48,621 bases of DNA from Gnetum montanum (GCA_015680685.1 MNCI01017657.1:1-48621), one strand, 5' to 3'. Shown: positions 1 through 12,252, counted from the stretch's first letter. Numbers and translations: made by a program. The notes: a model not told the origin generated them from the letters alone.

Positions 1-1056
1 GAATTAATATTAAACACCTAACATTTGGTATTACTTAATCTTAATCTTGGTTCAATTTCAACTCCTTTAATTTATAATCAATTCCTTAAATTTCAAACAC
101 CCTAAATTGTTGGGGTAACACTACTTTATAAAGTTGGTTTTAAGTTTTATGAATGTTTCATGTTGGCTATATGTCCTAGGGTATATATGCTCATCTATCT
201 TCTATACCTATTAATATAAAAAAAAGCAACTTTAGAATAGGAGATTTTAACTTGTTTGGAAATTACCCATATTCATAAAGGTTTATTAATAAAAGTTGGC
301 TAAGATTCATAAACCACCACTTTAGAAAATTAGGGCCAACATAAACATGCCACACATAGAGAAATTATAGTACTTATTTTATTTACCCAATGAAAAAGTT
401 TGTTTTGTATTTTATTTAATATAAAGCACTCTTCTAATACTTACCCTACCATGAAAAAAAATGTTGTACATCTAAGTTATTCTTAAAATACTTAAATTAT
501 TAACTATATTCCAACTAAATATTATATTGGTTGTTTGTCTTAAGAATAAACATAATCAAAGATTTAGATCCAAAAGAGCATCTAGTAACATCTTACAAAT
601 ACTAATAAGGTACTCGGACTCTTAAATTTAAGGTTATCATCCTTAAGTTTAAAGGGGAAAAATTTTAGTTGTTAATATGCCACGAGTTCCCCCCGTCAAA
701 CAGGTACGAAACTTCCAACGGTAATTAAAAAGCTTGGAAGGTGCAATTCCTTAACGTATCTTTAGCGTTCATGGTTAATTCCTAATTTTAATTCTATTCT
801 CAAGCGGAAACTTGAAAAAAGCAACAAAAGTTAACAAAATTTGTTTACTAATAAGTATAATATCAAAACGTGAAGAACGCCCAGACGGTATAATGTATAA
901 TACAGACATAAGCACACGCATCAAAAATATGGATAAGCCTTAGAGGATAATACAGCCCACAAACTTAATCAATATGCATGCTGGAAACTTATGCATAACC
1001 CCTGGAGGATAATATACTTTGAATGGTGGAGTGAAACTTAGATGTTGACTCTTCAA
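1..1056. other. AT-rich 3' flank of receptor kinase, no gene seen
   Basis: This is the downstream side of the minus-strand kinase pseudogene. It is AT-rich, has no convincing ORF, and is matched by 23802-24857 with about 2.5% substitutions by eye. Polyadenylation sites could lie here, but I cannot choose one. Confidence 0.6.
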
Positions 1057-1118
1057 GAAGAAGACAACGTAGGCACTGAGTGGTGTTGAAGAAGACACCG
1101 TAGGCGCTGAGTGGTGTT
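1057..1118. repeat. 31-bp tandem repeat, 2 units
   Basis: Two adjacent 31-bp units (1057-1087 and 1088-1118) differ at two positions. They lie just downstream of the kinase stop codon, in the likely 3' UTR. The same pair occurs in unit 2 at 24858-24919, so the tandem copy predates the segmental duplication. Confidence 0.85.
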
Positions 1119-1182
1119 AGGTGAGGGACTTTATTGGTGCATGATAGTGGCTTCTTATTTAAGATTCTCTTGGAGATGAAAC

Positions 1183-4100
1183 TCAAACACTGATTCTCTT
1201 GGAAAGTTCGTCCAAGAAACGGAAAACAAAGGTCATGTCTGGTCTTTGGTAAGGGTTTTCACTGGTACAGCATAGTGCCATTTTTATAAAGTCAGAAATG
1301 CAATTCCACAGCAAAGTATCCTCAATGCATTCCGATGGCAGCTTTTTGTGCAACACTTGTTCTAATTTATCAAGGAATGAATCCAGCACCCAACTGTGTA
1401 AATTGCAAAACCCATCAGGATTTTCATCAGTTGGGCTTTTACCTGTTTCCATTTCTAACAAGGTTACTCCATAGCTGTATACATCTCCCTTAGGCGACAC
1501 CATTCCCCCTCCTCCATACTCTGCAAATTCATTATCATGTCAAAACCAATCCTAAGAAAATTCTTAAAATCTAAATTAGTGAATGTGTAACGACTAACCA
1601 TAAATATCATGTATAACAGAAACCTCTATTATAGAGGCTTGTAAGGGTAAAGTTTAGGCAGTGTCAAATAAAGGATGATTTCAGAAAATTCAAATAAAGC
1701 TAAAGTACTAGGATGTAAGTAGGTACCTGGAGGAATATAACCAATTGATCTTGCAAGAGACAAACTGGAAGATAAGGAAGATACAGAATCAGTGCAGAGG
1801 AACTTTGCAATACCGAAATCAGCAACATGAGCAACCATATCTTCATCAAACAAGATGTTGCTGGGTTTTATGTCACAGTGGATGATTTGAATACTGCTAT
1901 AATGATGCAGGTATTCTAGCCCATGTGCAATATCCATGGCTATATTCACCACCTCTCTGAAGGACAGGTATTCATTCTCTCTCTGCAGGGCTTGTGCCAA
2001 ACTTCCTTTGGGCATCAGTGGCATGACCAGGGCTTTGTGTGCGCCTTCCCAACAAAAACCGATGATTTTTACTAAATTTCTGTGCTTCACCATGCTCAAG
2101 GCCTTGCATTCTGAAACAAAACCTTTCAAGGCTTCTTGATTAATTTTTTTAAGGAGCTTAATAGCCACATCAGTGCCATCTCTGAGAGTGCCCCTATATA
2201 CGGAGGCCAGGATTGTGGAACCCAGCAGCTTGTTGATGTTGAATCCTCCGGTGGCTTCGCTGATGTCTCTGTAAGAGAACCGATTTCCATAGTTCTTCTT
2301 CCAGTTGTCAAATTCACAATTTAACACACCTCTATCCCCTCTATCCTTCAGACACCTTGTGCAGTATATTGATACATAGAAAACAAGGCAAATTACCAAA
2401 ACACCAGCGCAGGCAACAACTGGAGCAATGATTTTTACCTTGGAATTAGTATGAGTGTTTGCCACGGATGTGCAAGCAGGTAGTTGTACCCATTCTCCAC
2501 AGAGCTTCGGATTTCCTAAAAATTATAGCTTGTTAAAATGACGAAATGATGCTCCCTCTGGAACTTCTCCACTTAGATCATTGAATGAAAGATTAAGGAT
2601 CTGAAGCATCTGCAATTTCTCAAGGTCAAAAGGTATTGAACCAGAAATATTGTTGTGGGAAAGGTCCATGGACACGAGGTTCTCCAGGTTGCTTAGAGAC
2701 CTTGGAATTGATTATTGAAACTCATTAAACGATAAATCCAGTTGTTGCAGGTTGTTGCAGCCTTCAAGAACAGATGGAATGGTGCCGCTGATTCTATTTG
2801 CTGAAACATTTATGGCTTCAGTGTGAATCATCTTACCAATTTCTGCTGGCAATTTTCCATGCAAGGAATTGTGGGACAAATTGAAGTAGATTTGAATATT
2901 GTAGAGATTTGCCACTTCCGGTGGGATGGAGCCATCGAACTTATTTGAAGAAAGGTCCAGGAGCTCTAATTTATAACATTGTCCTAAGCTAGGAGGGATC
3001 AAACCTGACAAGTTATTATGATCCAAGACTAAACGTCTTAGAATTGTCAGGTTACCAATTGCGTCAGGAATTCGCCCCAACAAGTTATTTTGTATTGAAA
3101 GCTCGTATAGAGTAGAGCCAAGCCTCCCAATTTCAGAGGGTATGCTGCCTTGTAATTTGTTATTACCTAGAGAAATTCTTTGAATTTTCTTGAATTCTCC
3201 CACTGACCCAAAAACACGACTTGTGAGCTTGTTATCAGACAAATCAAGATTTATCAGGTTTTCCAGTTTCCCCAAGGCCTTCCAAGGAATTGGACCGGAT
3301 ATAAAGTGCCCATTCAAAAGTAGTATTAACAGGTTGAATGGGAACACTTCTGGCAACATTCCCTTTAGCTTGTTGGAGGATAGATCCAGAACATTTAAGG
3401 TGGAGCAATTTGAAAAAGCAGATAAAATAGAAATTGTGGGAGAGCCATCATTTACAAGACGATTGGACATTACCCTGAAAACAGTCAACGACAACCTTCC
3501 AAACTGCAGAGAAATGACTCCTATCAGCTGATTTTTATCAAATACAAGTCTACGAAGATTGCTGCAGTTCCCTAGAGATGGAGGAATGCTGCCTATCAGG
3601 TTGTTTCCCGACAAGTAGAGAACAGATAGGTTTTCCAGTGTGCCCAGCTGAGATGGAACATAGCCTATAAAAGCATTTTGATGCATGTTTACATGGCTAA
3701 GTTTAGACATGTTGCCAACTGATTCAGGAATATCACCAGCCAATTGAGGATTTTCAAAAACATACAGAAACATAAGATTCTTTAGCTTGCAGATTTCTTG
3801 TGGTAATGTGCCGGTTATGGGTGTCCGATAAATGTACAACTGTTCCAGAGAAGAGAGGTTTCCTATGGAAGAGGGAATTGAACCAGAGAGATTGTTTGTC
3901 TGGAGGGCGAGTATCTGAAGACTGAACATGTGGCCAATGTTGTGAGGAATGCTACCATGCAAGTTATTCTATGCAATGGACAGTATTTGCAACTGTGTAA
4001 GGTTTGTAAATGTGTCAGGAATGGTACCCTGGAGCCTATTTTCGCATAGATACAAAGTTTGCAGGTTTTTCAAGGTGCCCAGCTGGGGAGGAATTGTACC

Positions 4101-4454
4101 ATGAAATGAATTATTGCAAAGATCCAGGTACGTGAGATAAGATAAATTGCCGAGGGACAGAGATATTGTACCTTGGATTTGCATGCTGTAAAGATCAAGC
4201 TTCACCACTCTGCCAGCTGAATTGCATTCAACATTACTCCAGTTGCAGTAGTGTATGGAGTTAGGATGCCAATTAACCAAAGCTCCATTAGGATCAGACT
4301 CCACCATTTTCTTGAATATAAGCAAGCTTTCGATGTCTTGTTCATGCAATAATTTTGCAGAGTGAAAACTGCCATTCATCATGCAAATGGCAAACAAAAC
4401 TAGATGCCATAACACAACACTTCTACGCAGCATGTTTGCTGTTGGGATCTCCAA
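1183..4454 (-). pseudogene. LRR receptor-like kinase, subfamily XII (FLS2-like), copy A, pseudogene
   Basis: Two exons, 4454-1727 and 1520-1183, would encode about 1021 residues of a plasma-membrane immune-type receptor. The intron (1521-1726, phase 1) starts GT and ends with a TTTGCAG acceptor. Order: signal peptide (residues 8-32), LRRNT domain with a C-W-V-C motif (about 40-77), plant-type LRRs, transmembrane segment (about 677-698), kinase. Kinase landmarks are VAIK Lys766, HCD at 859-861 (non-RD), DFG at 879-881, and PPE completed across the intron. The frame is continuous, but three codons are stops: Gln162 to TAG (3969-3971), Glu581 to TAA (2712-2714) and Ser644 to TAA (2523-2525). Unit 2 keeps sense codons at all three. 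Residue 902, in the segment just before PPE, is Arg here and Gly in unit 2. Met8 is an alternative start. FLS2-like resemblance rests on family knowledge (HCD and the kinase N-lobe style); the ligand is unknown. Confidence 0.92.
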
Positions 4455-4550
4455 CTTAACCTAAACGTTGCAGAGTGTTTGGCGTCACTGGCTTGGAATG
4501 CTGAATTTAAAGACTCTCAAGGGAAAGTTCATGTTGTGCATCATATTATT

Positions 4551-4632
4551 ATTTGACTCAATGACCAAGCCACCGGCGGCTCTGATTATTATTGGACTCA
4601 ATGACTAAGCCACTGGCATCTCTCATGTGAGT
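4551..4632. repeat. About 41-bp tandem repeat upstream of the kinase start
   Basis: Two diverged units share GACTCAATGAC(C/T)AAGCCAC. They lie about 100-180 bp upstream of the kinase ATG on its strand. The first unit contains TGACTCA (4554-4560), a GCN4/AP-1-type bZIP core. The second unit has GGACTCA instead. The repeat is also present in unit 2 around 28347-28428. Any promoter role is inference. Confidence 0.6.
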
Positions 4633-4902
4633 CTAGACACACTTCCTCATTTTTGTGCATTATTAGCACTCATTTGGACTTTTGTGACCCTACTTTAAAA
4701 TTCATTGAGTGGTGGACCTCCTTGTTGTTGTTACAACTGCACTGCATTAATTACGGAATCAAACTTTTCATGCCTTGAGAAGGCTTATTCTTTGTTCTTT
4801 TGATCATGCATTAAGACTCTTCTCAAATTGCTTCTTTGAAATTAAGTAATGGGGCTATTCTATTAACTTTGCTCGCTCTTCTCTAAAATTAAATAAGTAG
4901 TG

Positions 4903-4982
4903 AACCTTTTCTTTGTTCTTTCTACCTTACTATGACTTTTCTAACCTTTTCTTTGTTCTTTCTACCTTACTATGACTTTTCT
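4903..4982. repeat. 40-bp tandem repeat, 2 units (empty retrotransposon site)
   Basis: Two identical 40-bp T-rich units lie at 4903-4942 and 4943-4982. Sequence homologous to the region from 4941 onwards resumes at 38170, exactly at the outer end of the retrotransposon LTR in unit 2. Unit 1 is therefore the unoccupied version of that insertion site, and the element went in at or near a boundary of this repeat. Confidence 0.85.
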
Positions 4983-5214
4983 AACCTTACTTCTTTAAAA
5001 TTAAACTAGTGTGCCTTTTCTTTGTTCTTCTAACCCTACTACGATAATTATGTACTCAAATTTTTCTACTCCAGAAATCATGCTTAGATTTTTCTTACCT
5101 TGACCCTTCATTAGGTTAGAATTTCAAGATTTTAGTAGGTATCAAGAGGAGATTCTCTAACTTTGAAAAAAAAGTACAAATATATTTTGTTTATTGTTAA
5201 AAAGTATCATGAGT

Positions 5215-5760
5215 ATACAACATCATCATCATAGCCTTGTACTAACAAAATATGAAGGGTTACATGAGATCTCTTTTGTCATTATGAAAAGCTAGATCTT
5301 TATTTATTTACAATTTTTTCAAATCATCTTCAATTATTTTTTCAATCTTTTTATGTCCCTTTTGATATCTTTTTTGGAATATTGATGTAGGAAGCTTTTC
5401 TATAGGCTCATTATCTAATCTATTGTGTACATTCCCCAACCATCTAAGACATCATTCTTATAGCTTATTTGAAATAGAAGCAACTCAAAATTTTTCTCTA
5501 ATATATAAAACTATGCAATCTATTATTATTATTATTATTTGTAACATTCAACATCCATCAAAGCATCTATATTTTTGCCATATTGATTTGTTATTCATTC
5601 TTCTTTTGTATTCGTCAACATTCATCACCATAAAATATAGCAAGTATGATGGCTATCCTATTGTAGTGAGCAACCTCTTACCATTGAATTGTCATGTTTA
5701 CTTTACTACTATTTATGTTGTTGTCCAAATTGCATTCCATAAATTCTTGTATTGATTTTT
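5215..5760 (-). mobile_element. RTE-type LINE relic, ORF C-terminus and 3' end
   Basis: The minus strand reads, with frameshifts and stops, through a recognisable RTE LINE C-terminal region. A PSYLLYF-like piece sits where the family has a RPAMLYG motif, followed by an IREKF-VASI piece and then LRWLGNVHNRLDNEPIEKL (family pattern LRWFGHV-RRP). After this comes the conserved 3' end with the antisense signature CCTTGTACTAACAAAATATG, ending at GATGATGATG around 5221-5232. The element is 5'-truncated and dead. A plus-strand ORF at 5423-5755 is only its antisense shadow. Confidence 0.8.
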
Positions 5761-6483
5761 AGTCCTAACCTTTTAGCATCTAGAAGTTAAATTGCAATAG
5801 ACAATGATGATACGATGATATAAAATTTATCATAGTTATATAAAATCTTCAAAATTTACACGTTAGTAAGCTTACCTTAAATTAAATTAACTCATATATT
5901 TGACAAGGTGAATCTCTTTTTTAAAGCTTTAAACTAAAATCTAATGAGCTATGCATGTGTCATTGCATCTCATAAATTATTGGATATGGTTTGGTTTGAT
6001 TCAAGATAACTTGGTGCATTCATTTTTAAGAATTTAATGCTCTTAAGGAAATTTTTGTAAGTGGTCTCAATTGGAAAACAAAACGTAAACTTATGTGATG
6101 GTAGTCTTGGAAAAGCACATAAACTTGATGCGATGTAAATGAGCCCTGGTGCCTTAGAGGTGATGTGATGTATATTAGCCTAACAGAGACAAGAGTGGAA
6201 GTGGAATTTCATTTCTTTTTGTGGGTATTACCTTCATTGGCAGACTTAGTCCTTGATCCTTCATTGGTCTCCCGTAAATCATTGCGGATTGGTTAGTCTC
6301 GCTTGAATCATTGCAGATACAAGTCCATAACCATAAGTATTCGCATTCATATTTTACGATGAAAAGCACGAATAACAGCACCATAGTAACGATGATTCTA
6401 ATGGTGTAACTGTCCCCTGCTTTTTGAGTTTTACTTTTCTATTATCAGTATCTACACCATGCTAGAGGACAAAAAAGACGGGT

Positions 6484-6800
6484 TATAAACGGAGGAAACG
6501 TGTTCACTTTCAAAATTGCGGAGAAAACGAGTAACGAGTCTTCTGCGCCATGTACAAAATTTTCGTGAAGTATCTTTTCAGGAATACGTGTTCACTTTCA
6601 ATGCTAAAATTGTGAGAAAATGCATATAGCATCTTGTGGGTCCATGTACAAACTTTTCGAGAAGGTTCACGTTTACTTTGACCTAAAAGAAACCGGAGGA
6701 CAATTCACGTTCATTGAATGTCAAAATTGTGGAAACAACGTCTACCTCTTCTTCTCAGCCCATGCACAAAATTTCCGAGAAGCTGCCTCCAAAGACTTAG
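6484..6800. repeat. Degenerate ~110-bp tandem array in R1
   Basis: About three diverged units repeat the order CGTGTTCACTTTCAA, then AAAATTGTG-GA, then a CCATG(C/T)ACAAA-TTT-GAGAAG block. The same unit occurs as two better-preserved copies at 14348-14570. The array sits just upstream of the small ORF and could be a promoter repeat, but that is inference. Confidence 0.7.
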
Positions 6801-6932
6801 TTCAAGAAAGACCAAAAACAGATGGTAGAGGGTAAAATATGGTTTTTTTATAGAGATCTTAGGTATTCGCCTAAGCATACAGTTGAGAACGAGCATTACG
6901 TGAATTATCGTTCACCTCATCCTCTAAATGCA

Positions 6933-7115
6933 ATGAACCTACAAAGTTTTCACAAGAACAAAGTAGTTGCTGCAATATTGTGGCTTTTCTGGATCTATGT
7001 TATTTTCCATTTCAGCTTTATTTATAACGACAGTCTTAGCCCTAGCCCTGGACCCATTGACTATTGCTATCTTGAGTCTTGTGACTGCAATCATCCTTCT
7101 CCCAGTTTTAATTAA
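6933..7115 (+). CDS. Hypothetical 60-aa hydrophobic protein (R1 family)
   Basis: I do not recognise this ORF. It begins MNLQSFHKNKVVAAILWLFW, a basic N-terminus followed by a strongly hydrophobic stretch like a signal peptide or signal anchor, and ends in a Cys/Pro/Ser-rich tail. The ATG was chosen because the same position starts the related ORFs at 14735, 40161 and 48008. After the hydrophobic stretch the two R1 types diverge in frame, so it may be a decayed 5' end of a longer gene. Against its copy in unit 2 I count three amino-acid changes and two silent changes, which gives no sign of constraint. Confidence 0.3.
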   Translation: MNLQSFHKNKVVAAILWLFWIYVIFHFSFIYNDSLSPSPGPIDYCYLESCDCNHPSPSFN

Positions 7116-7720
7116 GGTTTACCCATAATGGTTGTGTTACCCCCAGCCTTATGGCTGTAATCATCCTTCTCCTAGATGCAATTACTGCTCTCGTGGTTAC
7201 CTTATGTGATTTGATGGTTAAAGCTTACTGCTCTTGGACTGTGCAGAGTATCTTGCCACCAAACTTATGCCGGATTTACTGTTGTGCTGAATTTACAGGG
7301 CAGGGCGATTGGAATTTATATTCTAAACGTTAACAGTCAGACAGATAAGCACGTTTAAGAATCCAGAGAAAAAAAATCTGCCCGTGGGGACGAGTCTCAC
7401 TTAAGAACTCCAAAAAACAACTTTCAAGATGGTTGATTTTTGAGCTTTCCATGATTTTGTTTTTATCCAAAAGGCTCCAATGAGTATCTACAAGTTTTGG
7501 AGTCCAAGCATTCAATTGAAAGAAGTTTTGTGTTTATCGGCCAGTAAGTGAGCATGAAAGTCATTATGTTTATGGATGTTAACATGATGCGATGTAAAGC
7601 ATAAGATACACATGTACACAACATAAAATTGTTGTGGTTAAGAAACTTTCTAGGATACCTTGGAACATCGCCCTTGTGACCATGATTGTAAGTCAAATCA
7701 ATCAAACGTGCATTATTTGG

Positions 7721-8050
7721 GCCTTTCTATGAACCTTGGAACCATCCCCGCTGCTACGGCTACAAGAAACTTCAAGTCAAATCAATCAATATTTACATAA
7801 ACACTTTTTCTATACAGCAGGCCTTGGAACCATCCCACTTCCACTTCCATGATTAAAAGAAACGTCAAGTCAATCAAGATTTGCATAAACGTGGTCTTTC
7901 TATACACTGGGCCTGTCTATGAACATTAAAACAATCCCCACTAAGTCAAGTTAAACCAGCTTGCAAGAAAAGTCAAGTCTGTCACATGTTATAGTTTTTG
8001 GATTTTCTATGAACCTTGAAAGCATCTGGTAATGAGCCAAGTCAAAATGG
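7721..8050. repeat. Degenerate ~90-100-bp tandem repeat
   Basis: Three to four diverged units begin near 7721, 7821, 7911 and 8004. Each carries versions of GCCTTTCTATGAACCTTGGA, ACCATCCCC and AAGTCAAATCAATCAA-ATTT. No coding potential is evident. The counterpart in unit 2 carries a further 43-bp tandem copy (41087-41172). Confidence 0.65.
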
Positions 8051-10579
8051 AAATTTTTATCATGTTCAGGGGTAACATTGCACGTTAGCATTGATGATGG
8101 TTTGTTCATTAGCGTAGCCTAATTTTATGGCTTCACGATTTATTTTAAGTTTTGTTTCTCCAAAAATTATACGTTATTTTTAGAAGTACATTTTCTCATC
8201 CTCTCTATGGATATTACGAGGCAATTAAAGGACGAGCTCAAACACTAATAAAATATGCACATTGCATTTCATTCCTTTAAGATCCTTCCTTACTTGCATT
8301 ACCAAAATGAAGAGACAAAGCTTCCATGAACGCCAATCCGTTGCTGCAATTTTATAGAATAATTTTAGTGCTCTTCTCTGATTCTCACGCTTAGTTTGAC
8401 TGATTTTAACTAGTTTAACTATATATTTATAATATATATCTATTATTTAGCTCGAGAGAATCTTATATATTTTACAAATTAATAAAATCTCGAATTGATT
8501 TATTGAGAATTGATATTCATATTGAAAACCAAAATCAAAATGACTGTACCTTATTCAATAATAATTCTTGTGAAAATTTCTATTAATTTGATTTATAGTG
8601 TTTCTTTTCCATGGCGTAGACTTTACATAGCATTTTTTTTCTATGGCCTGGACTTTCCATGCACTGTATTGGTCTCTCGGCCAAAAATATTGCCTGCCAA
8701 GAAACAGGTACTTGCAACTTGGAAGCTACAACATGCGTATTTTCCCCCAAAGCAGGAATCACTTGGTTGGTTGGCATGTTGCAGGAAAAAACTTGTATCA
8801 TTTGTTTTTTTTTTACCCTTATTAATGCTTAGTCAATTTGTATTTTTCAACGAAAATGTAATACCCGTTCCATATATCTGATGGGTCTTTAGACTTAATA
8901 AAGCTTCAATTTTGTCTTCCTTCCCTTTTAAAACCATTTTAATTAGACATGTTAAAGATTATATAGATTTTATTTGCATGTAAATGGTTGTTCAAATAGT
9001 TATAAGAATATTTTTTTATTATTCATAGTTTGCATATTTTTTCTTTTCAAAAATATTTTTAGAATTAAATTTACCCTGCCTTTTAATCTTATAACTATAT
9101 TTTAAAAAGTTTGGATTTGCTGAAGTTTAGAGCCCTTAAAAATCATAATTTTGGGAGACTTTGGATAGTGTTAGTGGTTGCAAAATTTTGCAAGAATTGC
9201 AAAAGAATTGTGATAAGTAAAATTGTAAGTCTAGATTTCAGAGAAATCCTCCAAAGATATTAAAATTATGTTTTAAAAGTAACTGTATCATAAATAAGTT
9301 TATATCACCGTTTCTATTTATTAAAAATAGATAAATATATCATTTTTGTAAAATTCAGTATATGAAATAGACGTAGATGTATCACGTCGTTAAAGGTAAA
9401 AATTGCTTTGGAACGTGATTGCGTTTGGGAATTGTGAACCAGAATCAATAATGCTCTGTTTATGAAAATTCGTTAAGAACCGTAATCCTGATGAAGAATG
9501 ATGATTAATTTCCAGTATTTTAACTAATTACTAGCAGGAAAGATTCGCAAACTCAAATGTTTTCTCTCCTAATGACATCTGCCAATCCTTAACTATACTG
9601 GCTCTCTTATTTTCTATGAATTCTCTAATTACTGTAACCTTCTGTTTTATCTGAAACTTGGTTTTAGTTCTCAGATTTTGAATTTGTTCTGTATCAGAAA
9701 AAGCTCCTAACCCATGCTCACATGTTCGCATCTTTTTCTTGAAAAGAAGTCGCATGGCCGTCAAGGGAAACGGTAAAAAATGAGGGAAAAAAACTGAAAG
9801 TGATTTATGCACCTTGTTCATTTAATCTTGTAAAACATCATTGCTTCTCTGTTTACAATTTCATTCCATTTGAAGTCAACTATGACGAGGAAATCGACAC
9901 TTCAAAATAGGACCTCTGTTTCTTGCTATGTTACGTGTCTCTGCACGTAAGCAACATCCAATAAAGAGGCCAGTCATTCCGAATAACACTTGCCCCCCAC
10001 CCCCCCACTTACTACGGAAGTGTCCACCCGAAGAAATTATAAAATCAATAATCATACTTGTGGAGCAAAGAATCTTAAATTAGGAAATAGGTTTTGGAAC
10101 TAAAATTCTTACTTTGGTAATACAAGGCTATAATATTACACAACAAAAATGGAAGAGCCGAGCTTGCATGACAAATGATTGTTTGGACAGTGCATTAGAA
10201 AAATTTGCAATTTGAAATGAGGATTAAGGATATTTTAAAATGAGTTTATGAGCCTAAGGTGGGTTTAGGAGACGAATGTATTTGGAATACTAAATTTCAC
10301 TTTTTATATTAATTTTATAATAAAATTGATAGTGCACATGTGTCATATTACAATCTTACAAATTGATAGTGCACATGTGTCACAATGAGAGATGGCCATG
10401 GAGACTAATTTATAGAAAGCTCTAGAGGTATGAACTTCAAAGTCTACACGTTTTTGTTTGAGTATCACCTTGACCCATTAGGACATAGAATACAAGTGTG
10501 TTTTTCATGATGGTGCTTATAGAAGCCATACCAACAATGATTATATGTTCTATATAATTGACATTGGAAAATTACTAAA
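8051..10579. other. AT-rich stretch, no gene supported
   Basis: About 2.5 kb of AT-rich DNA. Small ORFs at 8510-8881 (+) and 9531-9821 (-) have no recognisable domain, and differences between the two units change amino acids freely. A C-rich tract near 9991-10007 differs in length from its copy in unit 2, and a 23-bp motif occurs twice at about 10323-10382. I see no RNA gene. Confidence 0.5.
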
Positions 10580-10990
10580 GCTATCTTATTATATAAAAAG
10601 GGGGATAAAAATAATTTGAACGATTATTAAATGATTATTGTGAGAAATATTTTTGCTAAGTTGTTGGGCACAATGCTAGAAAAGAGAATCAATTATTGGG
10701 CTAAAAGTAACCAAGTTAGGGCAAGATGTTAAGCAAACAACATCACTCCACTATTGATCATTTAGTTATTCTTAGACACTACATAGAGTTTGCAAAAATG
10801 CCTACTAAAATGATTCAGTGATTTGTACAAAACTATGGTTGCACTTGCATAAAATTGGCCTCCCTTCACATTTCATTACAACTCAAAGATTGTATGAAGA
10901 AGTGATTATTGAAATTACAGACAATAATTCAAAGAAAAATTTGTTGACATTTCCAAAGTTCAAAACATTTTGAATATTTTATTAAAAACC
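10580..10990 (+). mobile_element. LINE reverse transcriptase relic
   Basis: The plus strand from 10586 reads YKKGDKNNLNDY, a stop, then NIFAKLLGTMLEKRINYWAK and VRARC, a stop. In another frame from 10741 it reads HHSTIDHLVILRHYIEFAKM. These match, in order, the non-LTR retrotransposon RT blocks of the type KKGD-NYR, K-LE-RI-W, HHSTIDHL-LR. A further block, QRLYEEVI, follows near 10890. Stops and at least one frameshift show that it is dead. No endonuclease region is visible upstream. The copy in unit 2 (43859-44269) looks identical by eye. Confidence 0.8.
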
Positions 10991-11248
10991 TTTGTTTAGC
11001 TTGTATCCTGAGACTTTACCCCAAAAACTTTGTGCTCCATGAAGAGGAAAATATAATAGCTTTTGCTATTTAAGGGGTTATGACTCCTCTTGCATTTTGA
11101 TGTAGAGAGTCCATAGTAGCTATGGTAATATTGGAAGAGGGATATGGGACAAAAGGTTGATCAATTCTATATAAGATGGACCCTTTCAACTTGAAAAATC
11201 ATTTCTTTATATTTTGTTTTTTTTTTTAAAAAATAGAATCTTTGTACA

Positions 11249-12100
11249 TGATGAGTGGCGAGGTACCCCTACACTCAACCATACGAATATGAGCGTTTCA
11301 CGCACGATCCGGTCATACTCCAAGGACTAAGTGCTTACGCACCTAAATGGAACACTTAGGGTTAATCAATCGTTGTCTTCTCAAACTTACTTGTATTGTC
11401 ACAGTTGTATGGTTAAGTAAGCTTGAGGTATATGATTTTTATAACTTTGGTCTTTTTATGTCTTCTGCTAATACAGTAGAGGGAGAGAGAACTAAGTGGC
11501 TAATTTATCTTAACTATTCATTAACTAGTTTCTAATTGTTCCTAACACCAATATCCGTTCCCACTTTCTGTACGCATCCTAAACCAGTGCAACGCTGCTA
11601 GGATTACCAAACACTGATCGTTACTTGGTTACCAAGTGCTACACGCATGCTCGAAGCGGTCATACTGAATGTACTTAACTAAGAGGGTCGAAGGTTGAGA
11701 GAGATATTAATTAACTAGGAAAGCATTAAACATTCAATAATAATTAATTACTAATTAGCTTAATTTGTATGCTGCAAGGTTTATCATAAAGTTCGTCTTT
11801 ATTGCCATACACAAATGTGTGTGCTCAGGTACAAATTGCTCGAATAAAGATCCATTCACTCTATGACTGCTATTGTGGGCACACAGAAATTATTCTAACT
11901 CTGGAATGACTAAACTGCAAGAATCTGGCTAAGGGTCTAAGGCTAACTCCCTTGAACAAAGGGTGCCACCTCTTATTTATAGATGATGAGGCAGGACGTG
12001 ATATTGCGGCTCATCATACCCCCATGACTGAATGAAAACTCGTACTCGAGTTCCTTACAAAATATTGGGAAGGTATGGGATTATTGACTTGAATGACAAC
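11249..12100 (-). mobile_element. Solo LTR, small LTR family, copy 1
   Basis: The 3' end on the minus strand is ACTCATCA (plus-strand TGATGAGT at 11249). Sequence is shared along the body with LTRs at 21573-22508 and 22633-23600. On the minus strand there is a TATAAATA box (11974-11981) and a downstream AATAAA-type signal, as expected for U3-R-U5. Flanking sequence beyond 11249 has no primer-binding site, so this is a solo LTR or fragment. The upstream (U3) end is not sharply defined. A block in U3 (12012-12095) is inverted relative to copy 2. Confidence 0.65.
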
Positions 12101-12217
12101 TAATGGTGAATGGGGTGAAATGTGAACGAATCAACATTACAATACATGGCAACATTAGTGTTCATAACTACAAGAGTGAACACTATACACAATTGACATC
12201 CAGGCTTATTTGGCAAC

Positions 12218-12252
12218 TGAGAGAGAAGAGAGAGAGAGAAAAGAAAGGAGAA
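12218..12252. repeat. GA-rich microsatellite
   Basis: Imperfect (GA)n/(GAGAA) purine run. The copy in unit 2 is at about 45481-45515. Confidence 0.7.

Larger units (their letters stand above)
5905..7235 (+). repeat. Dispersed repeat R1, copy 1
   Basis: This stretch aligns with 14190-15085 in the same orientation. Segments 5905-6060 and about 6480-7235 match, while about 420 bp (6061-6480) is extra here. The shared part contains the about 110-bp tandem units, a TATA-like run, and the start of the small hydrophobic ORF. Homology continues beyond the ORF ends, so the repeated unit is larger than any coding sequence. Its nature (duplicated gene 5' end or transposon) is unresolved. Confidence 0.75.

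Noticed and set aside
5423-5755. 110-codon plus-strand ORF
   Set aside because: Antisense of a LINE ORF C-terminus. The recognisable protein is on the minus strand.
8510-8881. 123-codon plus-strand ORF with hydrophobic start
   Set aside because: AT-rich, no recognisable domain, and the copy in unit 2 is shortened to 104 codons by a one-base length change in a T run. Overlapping ORFs on both strands are equally open.
9531-9821. 96-codon minus-strand ORF conserved in both units
   Set aside because: The few differences between units mostly change amino acids, and there are no domains, promoter or splice context. It is conserved only because the duplication is young.
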